From: Streptomyces spiramyceticus
GTDB taxonomy: Bacteria; Actinomycetota; Actinomycetes; Streptomycetales; Streptomycetaceae
Reading direction: 5' to 3'
Assembly: GCF_028807635.1 (NCBI RefSeq)
Contig: NZ_JARBAX010000001.1
Coordinates: forward strand, 3,364,501-3,428,500
Length of the DNA stretch: 64,000 bases
Position numbers and translations under genes: made by a program. How positions within the stretch are numbered: the stretch's first letter is position 1; each line of letters begins with the position of its first letter. The notes below the pieces were generated by a model, which saw only the letters and a program-made list of their open reading frames with translations, was not told the origin of the DNA and did not search any database. Positions 50,701-59,944 of this stretch are shown piece by piece.

Positions 50701-50731
50701 CGCTCACAGGACCGTGACGATCCTGTGAGCG
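50701..50731. promoter_or_regulatory. perfect 11-bp inverted repeat between divergent genes
   Basis: CGCTCACAGGA (50701-50711) and TCCTGTGAGCG (50721-50731) are separated by 9 nt. No gene ends here, so it is more likely an operator or leader structure for the 176-aa gene (start at 50680) than a terminator. Confidence 0.5.
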
Positions 50732-50878
50732 AAGCGAGTTGATCCGGCAACGCACGGCCGATACCACGCTGCGCTGCCCCAACAGGGCGTTACCGTAAGG
50801 CAGTTGCGGCGCCACACGTGTCACGGGGGCCCCTGGTGCCGCACGCCTTCTGTACTCAGGGCTCCCGATGGAGAACCC

Positions 50879-53254
50879 GTGACCAATCGAATACCGCTGC
50901 GCCCGCGGCGTATGTGGACGCGCGCCGTGCTCGCGCTGTCCTGCGCCGGGGTGCTGACCTTCACCGGCCTGCCCGGGATCGACGGCCTGTCCGGCACCGC
51001 GTACGCGGCGAAGGGCAAGCGCTGTGACGACACGTTCAAGCTGACCGGCCGGCCGGGCTCGAACTTCCCGTGGGACCAGAACATCCACGTCCGCGACCCC
51101 AGGTTCTGGGACTCGTACAACTTCGATGCCCCGCGTCAGTCCCTGGACGGCCTGAGCCTCAAGGGCACTCCCCAGGAGCAGCGTGCGTTCCTGGAAAACC
51201 TCGACGACGACTACAAGACGTACCCCAAGAACAGCCCCAACCGGGTCTACGCCCAGTACCGGGACTACCTGGCACGTAACGACTGGAAAGACACCCGCTA
51301 CGGCGGCTTTGAGAAGTGGCTCAAGGACGCCTGGATCCTTCCGAACAACAACAACCGCAAGGGTTGGTTCTTCGAGCGGAAGGTCGTCAAGGACATGGGG
51401 CTCCTGGGCCCCGACTGGCTGTGCCAGGAAGAAGTTCAGGTCCTGGACAAGAACGGCAAGCCGGTTCTGGACAAGGACGGCAAGCCGGTGGTCCGCAAGT
51501 TCGACGCGGTGAACTACAAGACCAACCAGTTCATGGAGTTCAAGGCCGGGCCCACGAGGGACACCAAGCAGGACTTCGCCAACAAGGCGTTCCTGGAGGA
51601 CCCCAAGCGCAGCAACGCCCGCATCACCTACGTCAACGGCGAGTCCAAGGACAGGGCCACCAGCCGCTACCTGGGCGATCTCGCCAAGTCGGCCGGGACG
51701 GACAACACGGGCCGTCCCCGGGTGACCGCCTATGAGCACCGCTCCAACAGCAACCCGGACTACACGCGCGGGAAGTATTCCAAGCCCGACACCAACCTCT
51801 CCCCGGGTGGCAACAACCGGGCCTCCGGCGGCGCCTCCCGCGTCATCGACGGCTCTGCGGCCACCCCGAAGGACATGAAGGAGCGGATGGACCGTATCCG
51901 CGCCAACGACCCCATGGGCAACCGCGGCCGGGGAGCCGGCGGTGTGGACTTCTCCACCCTCGAACTCTCCTACGTCGGCACGCCCGTCAAGGGCAAGGGG
52001 CTGCCGTACGCCTTCTCCGCGAAGAAGGTGGACGAGGAAGAGGGGCTGGGCTACGGCGGGAAGGCGAAGTCCCAGCTCATCTCCGACTCCTTCCTGACCT
52101 GGCTCGCCCTGACCCCTGACAAGTTCTGGGTCAACCTCAACCCGGACGAGCCCGACCGGATCATGGACAAGAAGTTCGGCACCACCGACGCAGGCCGCGT
52201 CCTGCTCGAAGCCGACCTGGAGATGAAGCACGACTACGCCAAGCTCATGGACCCGCGCAAGCAGCCCGGCAAGCGCTACTGGGACGCCATGACCGCCCGG
52301 GGCATCCCCTGCGGCACCGTCGTGCGCAACTGGATCGTCCCCGAACCGGCGAAGGTCCGTGAGGAGGACGGCGGCCTCTACATCCTTGATGCCCCGCTGA
52401 AGGTCAACTCCGTAGCCTCCAGCGTCGACACCCCCAGCCCCAACGGCGACTGCGAACTCACGGACGCCCAGCGCAAGACCTCACAGCGCCTGGTCAACCG
52501 GCACATCATCCCCGAGGTGGAGAAGAAGGTGAACACCGGCGCGGCCTACGCCGACCTGCGCCGCACCTACACCGCCCGGGTCGCCGCCGAGTGGATCCGC
52601 ACCCAGGACCGGAAGACGGCCACCGACTACCGGCCCGTGATCAACAGCAACAACGTCACCAAGTGGCCCCTGCGCGGCGCCAACAGGGACTGGAAGCCCA
52701 AGCAGACCTTCGACGCCTACGTGAAGTCCTTCACCGAAGGCGACTACTCCTATCCCTGCGAGGTCGACGGACAGAACAAGACCTGCGTCATGGGCGGCGT
52801 CGACTTCTCCAAGGCCCCCAAGCGCAACACCACCAAGATCGAGTTCACCGCCCGGCACCGCCACCTGCCGCGCACCGCGAAGTTCGCCGCCGACTCCATG
52901 GCCGACGACGCCGAGAGGGAGAACCTCCTGCTCCTGGGAGGCGGCGCAGACACCCGCACCGGCGGCGGAGGGGACGACGACGGGCCCATGCCCACGCCGA
53001 CCCCGACCGACAACCCGTCGACCCCGGGACCGGACCCGACGGACAACCCGTCGACCCCGGGACCGGACCCCACCAACACCAGCAACCCGGGCGGGACGAA
53101 GCCGGACGACAACCAGCCCGACCCGGACGGCGACCTGGCAGACACCGGTTCCGACACACCGGTCGGCCTGATCACGGGCCTCGCCGCCGCCCTCCTCGCC
53201 GCGGGCGGCACCGCCGTGTGGTGGATGCGCCGACGCAAGGCACTCCAGGACTGA
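50879..53254 (+). CDS. sortase-anchored protein with predicted PD-(D/E)XK nuclease-like domain
   Basis: 791 residues from a GTG with GGAG upstream. Signal peptide about 1-43 (RAVLALSCAGVLTFTGLPG...). Residues about 45-300 include WFFERKVVKDMG, KFDAVNYKTNQ and FMEFKAG: the spaced Glu, Asp and ExK of a restriction-endonuclease-like site. Residues about 355-690 match a common Streptomyces wall-protein region (VDFSTLELSYVG, FWVNLNPDEPDRIMDKKFG, DAGRVLLEADLEMK, YWDAM, CGTVVRNWIVPEPAKV, LYILDAPLKV). A Pro/Asp repeat (two 27-bp units near 53006-53060) leads to LADTG, a hydrophobic helix and MRRRKALQD: a LAXTG sorting signal. Nuclease activity is a prediction. Confidence 0.78.
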   Translation: MTNRIPLRPRRMWTRAVLALSCAGVLTFTGLPGIDGLSGTAYAAKGKRCDDTFKLTGRPGSNFPWDQNIHVRDPRFWDSYNFDAPRQSLDGLSLKGTPQEQRAFLENLDDDYKTYPKNSPNRVYAQYRDYLARNDWKDTRYGGFEKWLKDAWILPNNNNRKGWFFERKVVKDMGLLGPDWLCQEEVQVLDKNGKPVLDKDGKPVVRKFDAVNYKTNQFMEFKAGPTRDTKQDFANKAFLEDPKRSNARITYVNGESKDRATSRYLGDLAKSAGTDNTGRPRVTAYEHRSNSNPDYTRGKYSKPDTNLSPGGNNRASGGASRVIDGSAATPKDMKERMDRIRANDPMGNRGRGAGGVDFSTLELSYVGTPVKGKGLPYAFSAKKVDEEEGLGYGGKAKSQLISDSFLTWLALTPDKFWVNLNPDEPDRIMDKKFGTTDAGRVLLEADLEMKHDYAKLMDPRKQPGKRYWDAMTARGIPCGTVVRNWIVPEPAKVREEDGGLYILDAPLKVNSVASSVDTPSPNGDCELTDAQRKTSQRLVNRHIIPEVEKKVNTGAAYADLRRTYTARVAAEWIRTQDRKTATDYRPVINSNNVTKWPLRGANRDWKPKQTFDAYVKSFTEGDYSYPCEVDGQNKTCVMGGVDFSKAPKRNTTKIEFTARHRHLPRTAKFAADSMADDAERENLLLLGGGADTRTGGGGDDDGPMPTPTPTDNPSTPGPDPTDNPSTPGPDPTNTSNPGGTKPDDNQPDPDGDLADTGSDTPVGLITGLAAALLAAGGTAVWWMRRRKALQD

Positions 53255-53273
53255 GTTGCCCGCACATGCGACA

Positions 53274-53303
53274 GCGGCCCCGCCGGTCATCCGGCGGGGC
53301 CGC
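53274..53303. terminator. terminator after the wall protein gene
   Basis: GCGGCCCCGCCGG (53274-53286) pairs with CCGGCGGGGCCGC (53291-53303), 4-nt loop, 20 bases after the stop. Confidence 0.88.
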
Positions 53304-54023
53304 GTCAGGTGAGCTGCTTGCCGAGGTCGGCGTGCAGGGGCGTTCACCTGCGTTCATGGGCAACTGGCGGCTGGTAGCTGGCTGCTGGGGAGGGGGCTTG
53401 TGGCCGGGATCTCTCTGGACGTCCGTGAACGCGGCTGAATGAGACGGAAACTGAGACGGAGCGCGTGCTACTGCGTGACGGCCGACCCCCGTTGGGGTCA
53501 GCGTGCGGCGGTGATCAGTGAGGCCTGCCGGTCAATGTGCCTCCCGAGGAGGGGCAGACGTGGTCCATGCCCTGGCCGGAGTGGCGCGGGCGAGCGGCGC
53601 CATCTGGCGGAGGCGCCGGTGCTGATGCCCGGCTACGCCCATCGGTACCTTCCCGCCGGGGAAGCTTCGGGCATCCGGTGCTCTCGATGTGGCAGACCGT
53701 CGACGAGAGTTGGGACCCGAGAGCAACCGGCCCCTTCTGGCGGGACCTTTTCTGAGCCCTGGGGCAGGGCTGATGCGTTCTCGCTCGGCGAGATGAGTTG
53801 ATCACGTGTGTAGGCGCCAGGATGGGCAGGTTGTACCTGCTGAAGACGGTGAACGCAACCCCTGACTTGTGCCGGCCTCGGAAGAAGTCTCCGTGACCGG
53901 TTGAGCCTCAGGGCCCCCGGATGGCAGCTCCGATGAGCGCTTTGGGAGATATCGGATTAGCCTCCGAACTGAGCGCCAAGTGGATCTTTCGGTGGTGCGC
54001 TCTACTCATCCCAAGGAGGAGAA
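53304..54023. other. 720-bp region without an intact gene
   Basis: No frame has a good start, ribosome binding site and family match. The region has lower coding character than its flanks. At 53537-53755 (plus strand) the C-terminal part HPVLSMWQTVDESWDP recalls the end of SMI1/KNR4-type proteins but degenerates, so a gene remnant is possible. The final 100 bp upstream of 54024 are probably promoter of the next gene. Confidence 0.55.
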
Positions 54024-54305
54024 ATGCGCAAGCTTCAGAAGGCCGCTGTTGCGGCCGCCATGCTCGGTAGCTTCAGCTTCATAGCCGTCGGCACCGCCAC
54101 CGCCCAAGGCGCGGACAGCATGCGTGGCGGCGGGTGCAAGTCCCACGACCTCAACGTCGACGTCCTCGGCCAGGTCGGGGTGCTCAACGGCGTGGCCGGC
54201 AACCTGCTGAACGGCGAGGGCAATCCAGGCGCGCAGTGGAACCATGTCGGTTCCGAAATGGGCTGCGAACACGGCCATGGCCACCATCACGGTCACGGTC
54301 ACTGA
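54024..54305 (+). CDS. small secreted protein with His-rich tail
   Basis: 93 residues. A signal peptide (about 1-29, ending TATAQ) is followed by CKSHDLNVDVLGQVGVLNGVAGNLLNGEGNPGAQWNHVGSEMGC with a Cys at each end, then EHGHGHHHGHGH. The core recurs in small Streptomyces secreted proteins. The His tail could bind Cu or Zn, fitting the metal region. AAGGAGGA lies 5 bases before the ATG. Confidence 0.78.
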   Translation: MRKLQKAAVAAAMLGSFSFIAVGTATAQGADSMRGGGCKSHDLNVDVLGQVGVLNGVAGNLLNGEGNPGAQWNHVGSEMGCEHGHGHHHGHGH

Positions 54306-54339
54306 TAACAGGGAATCGCGTAACGCAGCTCACCGAAAG

Positions 54340-54377
54340 GGGCCCGGCGCCCGGGCCAGAAGCCCGGCGCCGGGCCC
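54340..54377. terminator. GC-rich bidirectional terminator
   Basis: GGGCCCGGCGCC-C-GGGC (54340-54356) pairs with GCCCGGCGCCGGGCCC (54362-54377) with one bulged C. It separates the convergent His-tail gene and the minus-strand 106-aa gene. Confidence 0.8.
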
Positions 54378-54697
54378 TACCTGCGCCCGTGGGGCGCGTG
54401 CCAGCCGGGTGCGTGGGTCTTGAAGTCGTCTGCGCAGGCTGGGAGTTCGGCCCCTTGGCGGTGCGCGAGCGGCAGGAAGAGCGCGGGCCGGATCGTGATT
54501 CCCCGCACTACCGGATCAGGATGCAACGGGGGCAGGAAGTACACGACTTCGCCGACGGGGCCGTGCATACAAGGGACTTCCTGGGACGCGGCCACTCCGC
54601 GCGAGTGTCCGCAGCTACGCATGGGGCGGATGCAGCACATGTAGGTCAGGGCCGCGGTGAGAACGGTGGCTGCCAGGGGGAGCCGGAGACTGGTCAC
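54377..54697 (-). CDS. Cys/His-bearing small protein of the MerR-controlled operon
   Basis: 106 residues. A hydrophobic start (LRLPLAATVLTAALTYMCC) is followed by CIRPMRSCGHSRGVAASQEVPCMHG and a C-terminal part with PACADDFKTHAPGWHAPHGRR. No family is recognised. The Cys and His residues suggest metal contact. It is the third gene of a minus-strand operon starting at the MerR-type site near 55180, coupled by ATGA to the 76-aa gene. Confidence 0.65.
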   Translation of the reverse strand: MTSLRLPLAATVLTAALTYMCCIRPMRSCGHSRGVAASQEVPCMHGPVGEVVYFLPPLHPDPVVRGITIRPALFLPLAHRQGAELPACADDFKTHAPGWHAPHGRR

Positions 54698-54924
54698 GCC
54701 GGTGAGTCCTTGTGGAGGCTGGGCTTCGTGTCGAGCTCACCGCGCAGGGCGTCGACTTCCCTGCGGAGGCGCCGGAGCTCCTGATCCTGCTCGGTGGTGG
54801 GGGCCGTGTGCGGCGGCTGGGCGGTGGTCGACGGGCGCTTGGAGCGCATCATGAACCACATCATCAGTCCCATGCCGACGGGGCAGGCAAGTACGGGGAG
54901 TATGTACAGCAGCTGGCTCATCAC
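54694..54924 (-). CDS. small membrane protein with coiled coil
   Basis: 76 residues. One Met-rich helix (LLYILPVLACPVGMGLMMWFMM) is followed by a linker and a coiled coil (EQDQELRRLRREVDALRGEL). It resembles small DUF2933-like proteins found in copper and silver loci. The CP in the helix and the Met residues could contact metal. Second gene of the MerR-controlled operon. Confidence 0.72.
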   Translation of the reverse strand: MMSQLLYILPVLACPVGMGLMMWFMMRSKRPSTTAQPPHTAPTTEQDQELRRLRREVDALRGELDTKPSLHKDSPA

Positions 54925-54979
54925 AGGTCCTTCGGGCGTTCTTGCGCTTGGTCGCGAGGGGGCAGTGCAGCAGGACGGC

Positions 54980-55126
54980 TCAGCGGACCTTCTCCATGGG
55001 GAGTCCGCAGCAGCAGGTGGGGGCTTCGTCCCCGCCGTGGCCTGGAGCAGCGCCCTTGGTCACGGTGATCTCACAGCCGCAGTCGGGGTCCGGGCACCGG
55101 TACACCTCGCCTTCAACGAATGCCAT
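54980..55126 (-). CDS. 48-aa Cys-rich metallothionein-like protein
   Basis: 48 residues with seven or so Cys: YRCPDPDCGCEITVTKG then APTCCCGLPMEKVR. The spacing C-x4-C-x-C and CCC suggests a small metal-binding cluster. AAGGAGGT lies 8 bases before the ATG at 55126, which is chosen over longer frames because the MerR-type promoter lies inside them. It heads a three-gene operon and probably buffers copper or another soft metal. Confidence 0.78.
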   Translation of the reverse strand: MAFVEGEVYRCPDPDCGCEITVTKGAAPGHGGDEAPTCCCGLPMEKVR

Positions 55127-55162
55127 GAGGTGACCTCCTTCCCACTTGGTGCCTACGGCGAC

Positions 55163-55192
55163 GCTAAAACCTTCTCCCTGGGGCAAGGTCAA
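55163..55192 (-). promoter_or_regulatory. MerR-type operator A
   Basis: On the minus strand TTGACC (55192-55187), a dyad with arms ACCTT and AAGGT (55169-55189) and TTTAGC (55168-55163) form an overlong-spacer promoter typical of MerR-family activation. It drives the Cys-rich 48-aa gene operon. Confidence 0.8.
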
Positions 55193-55301
55193 GCCCGTTC
55201 ATCGCCCTCATCTACGGACCGACGGGCGGAAAGCCGACGCTCCCAGGGGCTACGAGCCCGCACGTCCATGGTCGGCGGGGCGGTTCTGGGGATGGCCTAG
55301 C

Positions 55302-55709
55302 ATGGCGCGCATGTCGCGACGCATGTTGGTGCCGCTCCGGACGTGGTCCGGGGCGCTGCTGGTGTGCGCGCTCTTTGTCTGTTTGACGGGCCTGGCTCGT
55401 CCTGCGATGGCGATGCCGGGGCCGATGGGGATGCCCGTCGCGGTCAGCGGCCATGCCGGGACTGTCTTCCATGCCGCGGCTTCGGCCATGGCTGAGTCAC
55501 CGAATCACAGTCCACAATGCCCGGCGGCCGATGAGCAGTGCGAGACTCCGAAGGGGACCCTGGCCCCGGACGGCCCGTCGGGGCAGGTGCACGCAGGCGC
55601 CGAGCGCGCGATGGCATGCTCGCCTGCCCTGCTGATGATGCAGCCCAATGCCCCGCCTCCAGTCGTGGCTCCTCCTGATCTGCACCGGTTGTGCGTGTCG
55701 CGGACGTGA
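55302..55709 (+). CDS. exported DUF6153-like protein
   Basis: 135 residues. A signal peptide (about 8-35: WSGALLVCALFVCLTGLARPAMA) is followed by a Met/His-bearing region (MPGPMGMPVAVSGHAGTVFH) and CPAADEQCETPKG. It ends APPDLHRLCVSRT, an ending of the same type as the 141-aa protein at 49606. The ATG at 55302 begins the signal peptide. Probably exported and metal-linked. MerR-type site A lies 110 bp upstream, but points away. Confidence 0.7.
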   Translation: MARMSRRMLVPLRTWSGALLVCALFVCLTGLARPAMAMPGPMGMPVAVSGHAGTVFHAAASAMAESPNHSPQCPAADEQCETPKGTLAPDGPSGQVHAGAERAMACSPALLMMQPNAPPPVVAPPDLHRLCVSRT

Positions 55710-55850
55710 CCGCTCGCCGCCCGCGAGGTTGATGCCTTGCGGGACGTCGCGTTCCTCACGTCCGCCTCGGCACGCCCGGATTCCGTACGCGAATTCCGTA
55801 CCCGGATTCCATGTGCGCGTGCCGTCGTCGCAGAACAGGAGTAACGACGC

Positions 55851-57002
55851 ATGCCGTCGTCAGTCGCTTTGCTGATCACCGGTGCGAGTACCGGTCTGCT
55901 CGCCGGTGGGGCTTCGTGCGCCGCCGTTCAGGGGGGTCTCCTCGCCGGCGCGGTGACCCGCCGCCGTAGCCCCGCTTCTCCCAAGAAATCGGTCACCAAG
56001 AAGTCCCTTCGGCCGTCCCACGCCCCGCAGCCCGTGGAAGAAGCCGCAACGCCGCTGGCTCCGGTCGGGGCCTTCTTGGCCGGGAAGCTGGTATCCCACG
56101 TCCTGCTCGGCGCCCTGCTGGGTGTCTTCGGTGGCGCGCTGCAGCCCAGTCCCCGTACTCAGGCAGTACTGCTGCTGGCCGCCGGGCTGCTCATGGTGCT
56201 GTTCGCGCTGGACCTGTTCGGCGTCAAGGGGGTGGGGCGGTTGCTGCCCCGGCCCCCGGCGGCGTTCGGCCGGCTGATGCGGCGCAGTGCCCGGACCGAT
56301 TCGGTCGCCACTCCCGCCCTGATCGGCTTTGCCACCGTGCTCGTGCCGTGCGGGGTGACCCTGTCGATGGAGCTGCTGGCCATCACCTCCGGATCCGCGG
56401 TGGCGGGGGCAGCGGTGATGGGCGGGTTCGTCCTGGGCACGGCACCGCTGTTCGCCGCCCTCGGCTACCTCTTCCGCCGTACCAGCCAGGCAATGTCCGG
56501 TCGGCTGGCCGCTCTCACGGGCGTCGTGGTGCTGAGCGTCGCCGTCTGGACGATGGCTTCCGCGCTGCAGGCCGGCGGCTGGGTCTCGTTCAGCACCCCT
56601 GACAAGCAGGCCGCGGCGAGTGGACCATTCATCGTCGAGGGTGGTGAAGGGAGCGGATCAGTGGGCGGATCCGGTACCGGAGAGGAAACTACGGGGGCTG
56701 AGAACCCCGTACGCATCGACGCCTCCGGGAAGCAGATCGTCACCCTCACCGTGACGGACTTCTATGTTCCGACCCAGTTCACCGCGAAGGCCGGCGTGCC
56801 CACCACGCTCGTGCTGCACGGCAAGGATTCCGGCGGCTGCGCCCGCGCCTTCACCATCCCCGAACTCGGGGTCCAGGAGATCGTCAAGCGCGACGGTGAC
56901 ACCAAGGTCGATCTGGGCACCCGTAAGCCCGGCACGCTCCGCTTCTCCTGCGCCATGGGTATGCAGACCGGCACCATCGAGTTCCAGGGAGACACCAAGT
57001 GA
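55851..57002 (+). CDS. TauE/SafE-like membrane protein fused to a cupredoxin domain
   Basis: 383 residues. The first ~235 residues form six or so helices with the ASCAAVQGGLLAG and GFATVLVPCGVTLSMELLAI Cys/Pro motifs of the DsbD/TauE-like metal and redox transporters. After a Gly/Ser/Glu linker a cupredoxin-like domain (about 290-383) has HGKDSGGCARAFTIPELG and FSCAMGMQTG; Cys and Met residues could bind Cu. It overlaps the HMA gene by GTGA. The unit probably moves and hands on copper. Confidence 0.82.
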   Translation: MPSSVALLITGASTGLLAGGASCAAVQGGLLAGAVTRRRSPASPKKSVTKKSLRPSHAPQPVEEAATPLAPVGAFLAGKLVSHVLLGALLGVFGGALQPSPRTQAVLLLAAGLLMVLFALDLFGVKGVGRLLPRPPAAFGRLMRRSARTDSVATPALIGFATVLVPCGVTLSMELLAITSGSAVAGAAVMGGFVLGTAPLFAALGYLFRRTSQAMSGRLAALTGVVVLSVAVWTMASALQAGGWVSFSTPDKQAAASGPFIVEGGEGSGSVGGSGTGEETTGAENPVRIDASGKQIVTLTVTDFYVPTQFTAKAGVPTTLVLHGKDSGGCARAFTIPELGVQEIVKRDGDTKVDLGTRKPGTLRFSCAMGMQTGTIEFQGDTK

Positions 57003-57268
57003 AGCTCTTCAGCCGCAAGAAGGACACCGCCGCCGCGCCCGGGGCCGGTCCGCAGGTGGTGCTTCTCGTCGAGGGCATGCACTGCTCCAGCTGCGGCCTG
57101 CTCATCGACGACGAGCTGGAGGATGTCCCCGGCGTCCGCTCATCCACCACCGACGTGAAGGCCGGACGTACCACCGTCCGCCTGGAGGAAGGCGCCGACG
57201 TGGACACCGCCGTACTCGTTGCGGCGGTTCAGCAGGCCGGTGACTACAAGGCCCGGCCGGCCGACTGA
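56999..57268 (+). CDS. HMA-domain copper chaperone-like protein
   Basis: 89 residues. VEGMHCSSCGLLIDDELEDVPGV is a heavy-metal-associated domain with CxxC (CSSC). The GTG at 56999 overlaps the stop of the TauE-cupredoxin gene. The basic start (MKLFSRKKD) is cytosolic. It probably shuttles Cu(I) to the fused transporter. Followed by a strong terminator. Confidence 0.88.
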   Translation: MKLFSRKKDTAAAPGAGPQVVLLVEGMHCSSCGLLIDDELEDVPGVRSSTTDVKAGRTTVRLEEGADVDTAVLVAAVQQAGDYKARPAD

Positions 57269-57312
57269 CGCCGACAACGCCCAACAGGTGCGGGCAGAAG
57301 ATCCGAAGGTGC

Positions 57313-57355
57313 GCCGGATGGCCCGGCCGGGAACTCTCCGGCCGGGCCATCCGGC
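57313..57355. terminator. 18-bp perfect hairpin after the HMA gene
   Basis: The arm at 57313-57330 (GCCGGATGGCCCGGCCGG) pairs with the arm at 57338-57355 around a 7-nt loop. Confidence 0.9.
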
Positions 57356-57403
57356 GTACCAAGGCGGAGTACGGGACAGGCCGGTAGCGGACAGGATGAC
57401 CCT

Positions 57404-57628
57404 GTGTCCGAGTCGCCGCAGACCTGCGCGATCCCTGACGACCGGCGCGCGATCCAGCAGCTCAGCGAACTCGTCACCGTTCCGCTCGGCGGGGAGCACT
57501 TCATGCGCCGACTCCTGCGGCATGTCCAGGCGGAAGGGCTGGAGATCGACCAGCGGGACAGGTTCAAGCTCGGCATCGTCGAACGCCTCGCCGCCCGCAA
57601 GCCCGCCCCCAGGTCCACCGACGGGTGA
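57404..57628 (+). CDS. small helical protein of unknown function
   Basis: 74 residues from a GTG at 57404; AGGA lies about 8 bases upstream. The sequence is helical and charged (DDRRAIQQLSELVTVPLGGEHFMRRLLRHVQAEGLEIDQRDRFKLGIVERL). No Cys or His cluster, no known family. It is convergent with copA. It may be a small regulator or an unrelated short gene. Confidence 0.5.
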   Translation: MSESPQTCAIPDDRRAIQQLSELVTVPLGGEHFMRRLLRHVQAEGLEIDQRDRFKLGIVERLAARKPAPRSTDG

Positions 57629-57711
57629 AGCACGGTCTGCGCGGGCGATCTGCTGAGTACGCCAAAGGCGGCGCCGGAGCCTTGGCCCCTGGCGCCCCCT
57701 TCGCACATGGC

Positions 57712-59925
57712 TCAGCGCAGAGACTGGAAGCGGCGCAGCCGCAGGCTGTTGGAGACCACGAACACCGAGGAGAAGGCCATCGCACCTCCGGCGATCATCG
57801 GGTTGAGCAGGCCGAGCGCGGCCAGTGGTAGCGCGGCCACGTTGTAGGCGAAGGCCCAGAAAAGATTGGCCTTGATCGTACGAAGGGTGCGGCGGGCCAG
57901 CCGGATCGCGTCCGCCGCCGCCCGCAAGTCGCCCCGTACCAGCGTGAGATCGGAGGCGGCTATCGCCGCGTCGGTGCCGGTGCCCATGGCCAGGCCGAGG
58001 TCGGCCTGGGCGAGGGCGGCCGCGTCGTTGACGCCGTCGCCGACCATCGCCACCACCCGGCCTGCCTGTTGGAGGCGCTGGACTTCGGCGACCTTGTCCT
58101 CGGGATGGACCTCGGCGACGACCTGGTCGATGCCGACCTCGGCCGCCACCGCGTGGGCCGCGGCGGTGTTGTCACCGGTCAACAACACGGGTGTGAGGCC
58201 GAGCCGCTTGAGGTCGGCCACCGCCTCGGCACTGGTCGCCTTGACGGTGTCGGCAACCACCAGCGCGCCGCGAACACGCCCGTCCCAGGCGGCGAAGACC
58301 ACCGTACGGCCCTCCGCCTCGGCCGACTGACGGGCGCGGGTCAGCTCGCCCGGCAAGGGCAGTGCCTGCTCGTCCAGCCACGTGGCGCGTCCCGCCTGCA
58401 CGGTACGGTCCTTGACCTGTCCGGTCACGCCGCGGCCCTGGGTGTTGGCGAAGCCGGTCACCGGAGCCAGGGCCCCGAACTGCTCGCGGGCGGCGGCGGA
58501 GATGGCGGCGGCGATGGGATGCTCGCTGGCATCCTCCAGCGCACCGGCCAGCCGCAGGACCTCGTCCGCGTCCTCGCCCTCGGCGGCCACCACCTCGACC
58601 AGGCGCATCTTCCCCTCGGTTACGGTGCCGGTCTTGTCCAGTACGACGGTGTCGATCCGCCGGGTGGACTCCAGGACCTCCGGCCCGCGGATCAGCAGCC
58701 CGAGCTGGGCGCCGCGCCCGGTGCCGACCATCAGCGCGGTGGGCGTGGCCAGCCCCAGGGCACACGGGCAGGCGATGATCACTACGGCGATGGCGGCGGT
58801 CAGCGCGGTTGCGGCCGGGGCGCCGGCCAGCAGCCAAGCCGCGAAGGTGATTGCGGCCAGGGCGATGACGACCGGTACGAAAACCGCCGAGATCCGGTCG
58901 GCCAGCCGCTGCACCGCCGCCTTGCCGGTCTGGGCACGCTCCACCAGGGCGGCAATCTGCGCCAGCTTGGTGTCCGCGCCGATCCGGGTGGCCCGTACGG
59001 TCAGCCGTCCGTGGCTGTTGACCGTGGCGCCGGTGACCTGCGAGCCCGGCTCGACCTCCACCGGCACGCTCTCTCCGGTCAGCAGCGACTCGTCGATCGC
59101 CGAGGCGCCGTCGGTGACCTCGCCGTCCGTGGCGATCTTCTCCCCGGGCCGTACGACGAACAGGTCGCCGACCGCCAGCTCCTCGACGGGGATGCGTACT
59201 TCGCTGCCGTTCCGCAGTACGGCGACGTCCTTGGCGCCCAGGTGCATGAGCGCCCGGATCGCGTCCCCGGCCCGACGCTTGGCCCGGGCCTCGAAGAAGC
59301 GGCCCGCCAGCAGGAACGCCGTCAGCACGACGGCGACCTCCAGATACAGATGGTCCCCGCCCAAGGCGAGAGTCCCGGCGCTCCACAGGTAGGCGGCCAG
59401 CACACCCAGCGAGACCAGGGTGTCCATCGTCGCCGACCCGTGCCGCAGGTTCAGGGCGGCCGCCCGGTGGAACGGCCACGCACCCCACGCCACCACGGGG
59501 GTGGCCAGCAGCAGTGCCACCCATTGCCAGCCGGGGAAGTGCAGCGCGGAGATCATCGACACGACGACCACCGGCAGCCCGAGCAGTGTCGAGGCGATCA
59601 GACGGCGGCGCAGTCCGGCGATGTGCGCGCCCTCGGCGTCGACCTCCTCTTCCTCTGCGGCCGGGGCCTCCGTGCGCGGCACCTCGGCGCCGTAACCGAT
59701 GGCCTCGACGGCAGCGATCATCTCCTCAACGCCGACATCGGGGCTCTGCCGCGTCACGTGCGCGGTCGCGGTCGCCAGGTTCACCGTCGCGCTCACGCCG
59801 GGCAGCTTGCCGAGCTTCCGTTCCACCCGCGCCACGCACGAGGCACAGGTCATGCCGGTGATGGCCAGTTCTATGGACTGCTGGGCATCGGACTGCTCGG
59901 CATCGGGCCGCGTGCTGGTTGCCAT
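57712..59925 (-). CDS. copA: copper-exporting P1B-type ATPase (CopA)
   Basis: 737 residues. An N-terminal HMA (GMTCASC, Cys27 and Cys30), the actuator loop ([10 protein letters not shown]), the membrane CPC ([14 protein letters not shown]), the phosphorylation motif [15 protein letters not shown] and [10 protein letters not shown] are all intact. The final helices [15 protein letters not shown] and [15 protein letters not shown] fit the Cu(I)-specific P1B-1 group. The ATG at 59925 has AAAGGAA upstream. It lies 19 bp after the cyclodipeptide synthase stop and shares its MerR-type promoter. It expels Cu(I) or Ag(I). Confidence 0.95.
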   Translation of the reverse strand: MATSTRPDAEQSDAQQSIELAITGMTCASCVARVERKLGKLPGVSATVNLATATAHVTRQSPDVGVEEMIAAVEAIGYGAEVPRTEAPAAEEEEVDAEGAHIAGLRRRLIASTLLGLPVVVVSMISALHFPGWQWVALLLATPVVAWGAWPFHRAAALNLRHGSATMDTLVSLGVLAAYLWSAGTLALGGDHLYLEVAVVLTAFLLAGRFFEARAKRRAGDAIRALMHLGAKDVAVLRNGSEVRIPVEELAVGDLFVVRPGEKIATDGEVTDGASAIDESLLTGESVPVEVEPGSQVTGATVNSHGRLTVRATRIGADTKLAQIAALVERAQTGKAAVQRLADRISAVFVPVVIALAAITFAAWLLAGAPAATALTAAIAVVIIACPCALGLATPTALMVGTGRGAQLGLLIRGPEVLESTRRIDTVVLDKTGTVTEGKMRLVEVVAAEGEDADEVLRLAGALEDASEHPIAAAISAAAREQFGALAPVTGFANTQGRGVTGQVKDRTVQAGRATWLDEQALPLPGELTRARQSAEAEGRTVVFAAWDGRVRGALVVADTVKATSAEAVADLKRLGLTPVLLTGDNTAAAHAVAAEVGIDQVVAEVHPEDKVAEVQRLQQAGRVVAMVGDGVNDAAALAQADLGLAMGTGTDAAIAASDLTLVRGDLRAAADAIRLARRTLRTIKANLFWAFAYNVAALPLAALGLLNPMIAGGAMAFSSVFVVSNSLRLRRFQSLR

Positions 59926-59944
59926 GGACGGTTCCTTTTCTCTT

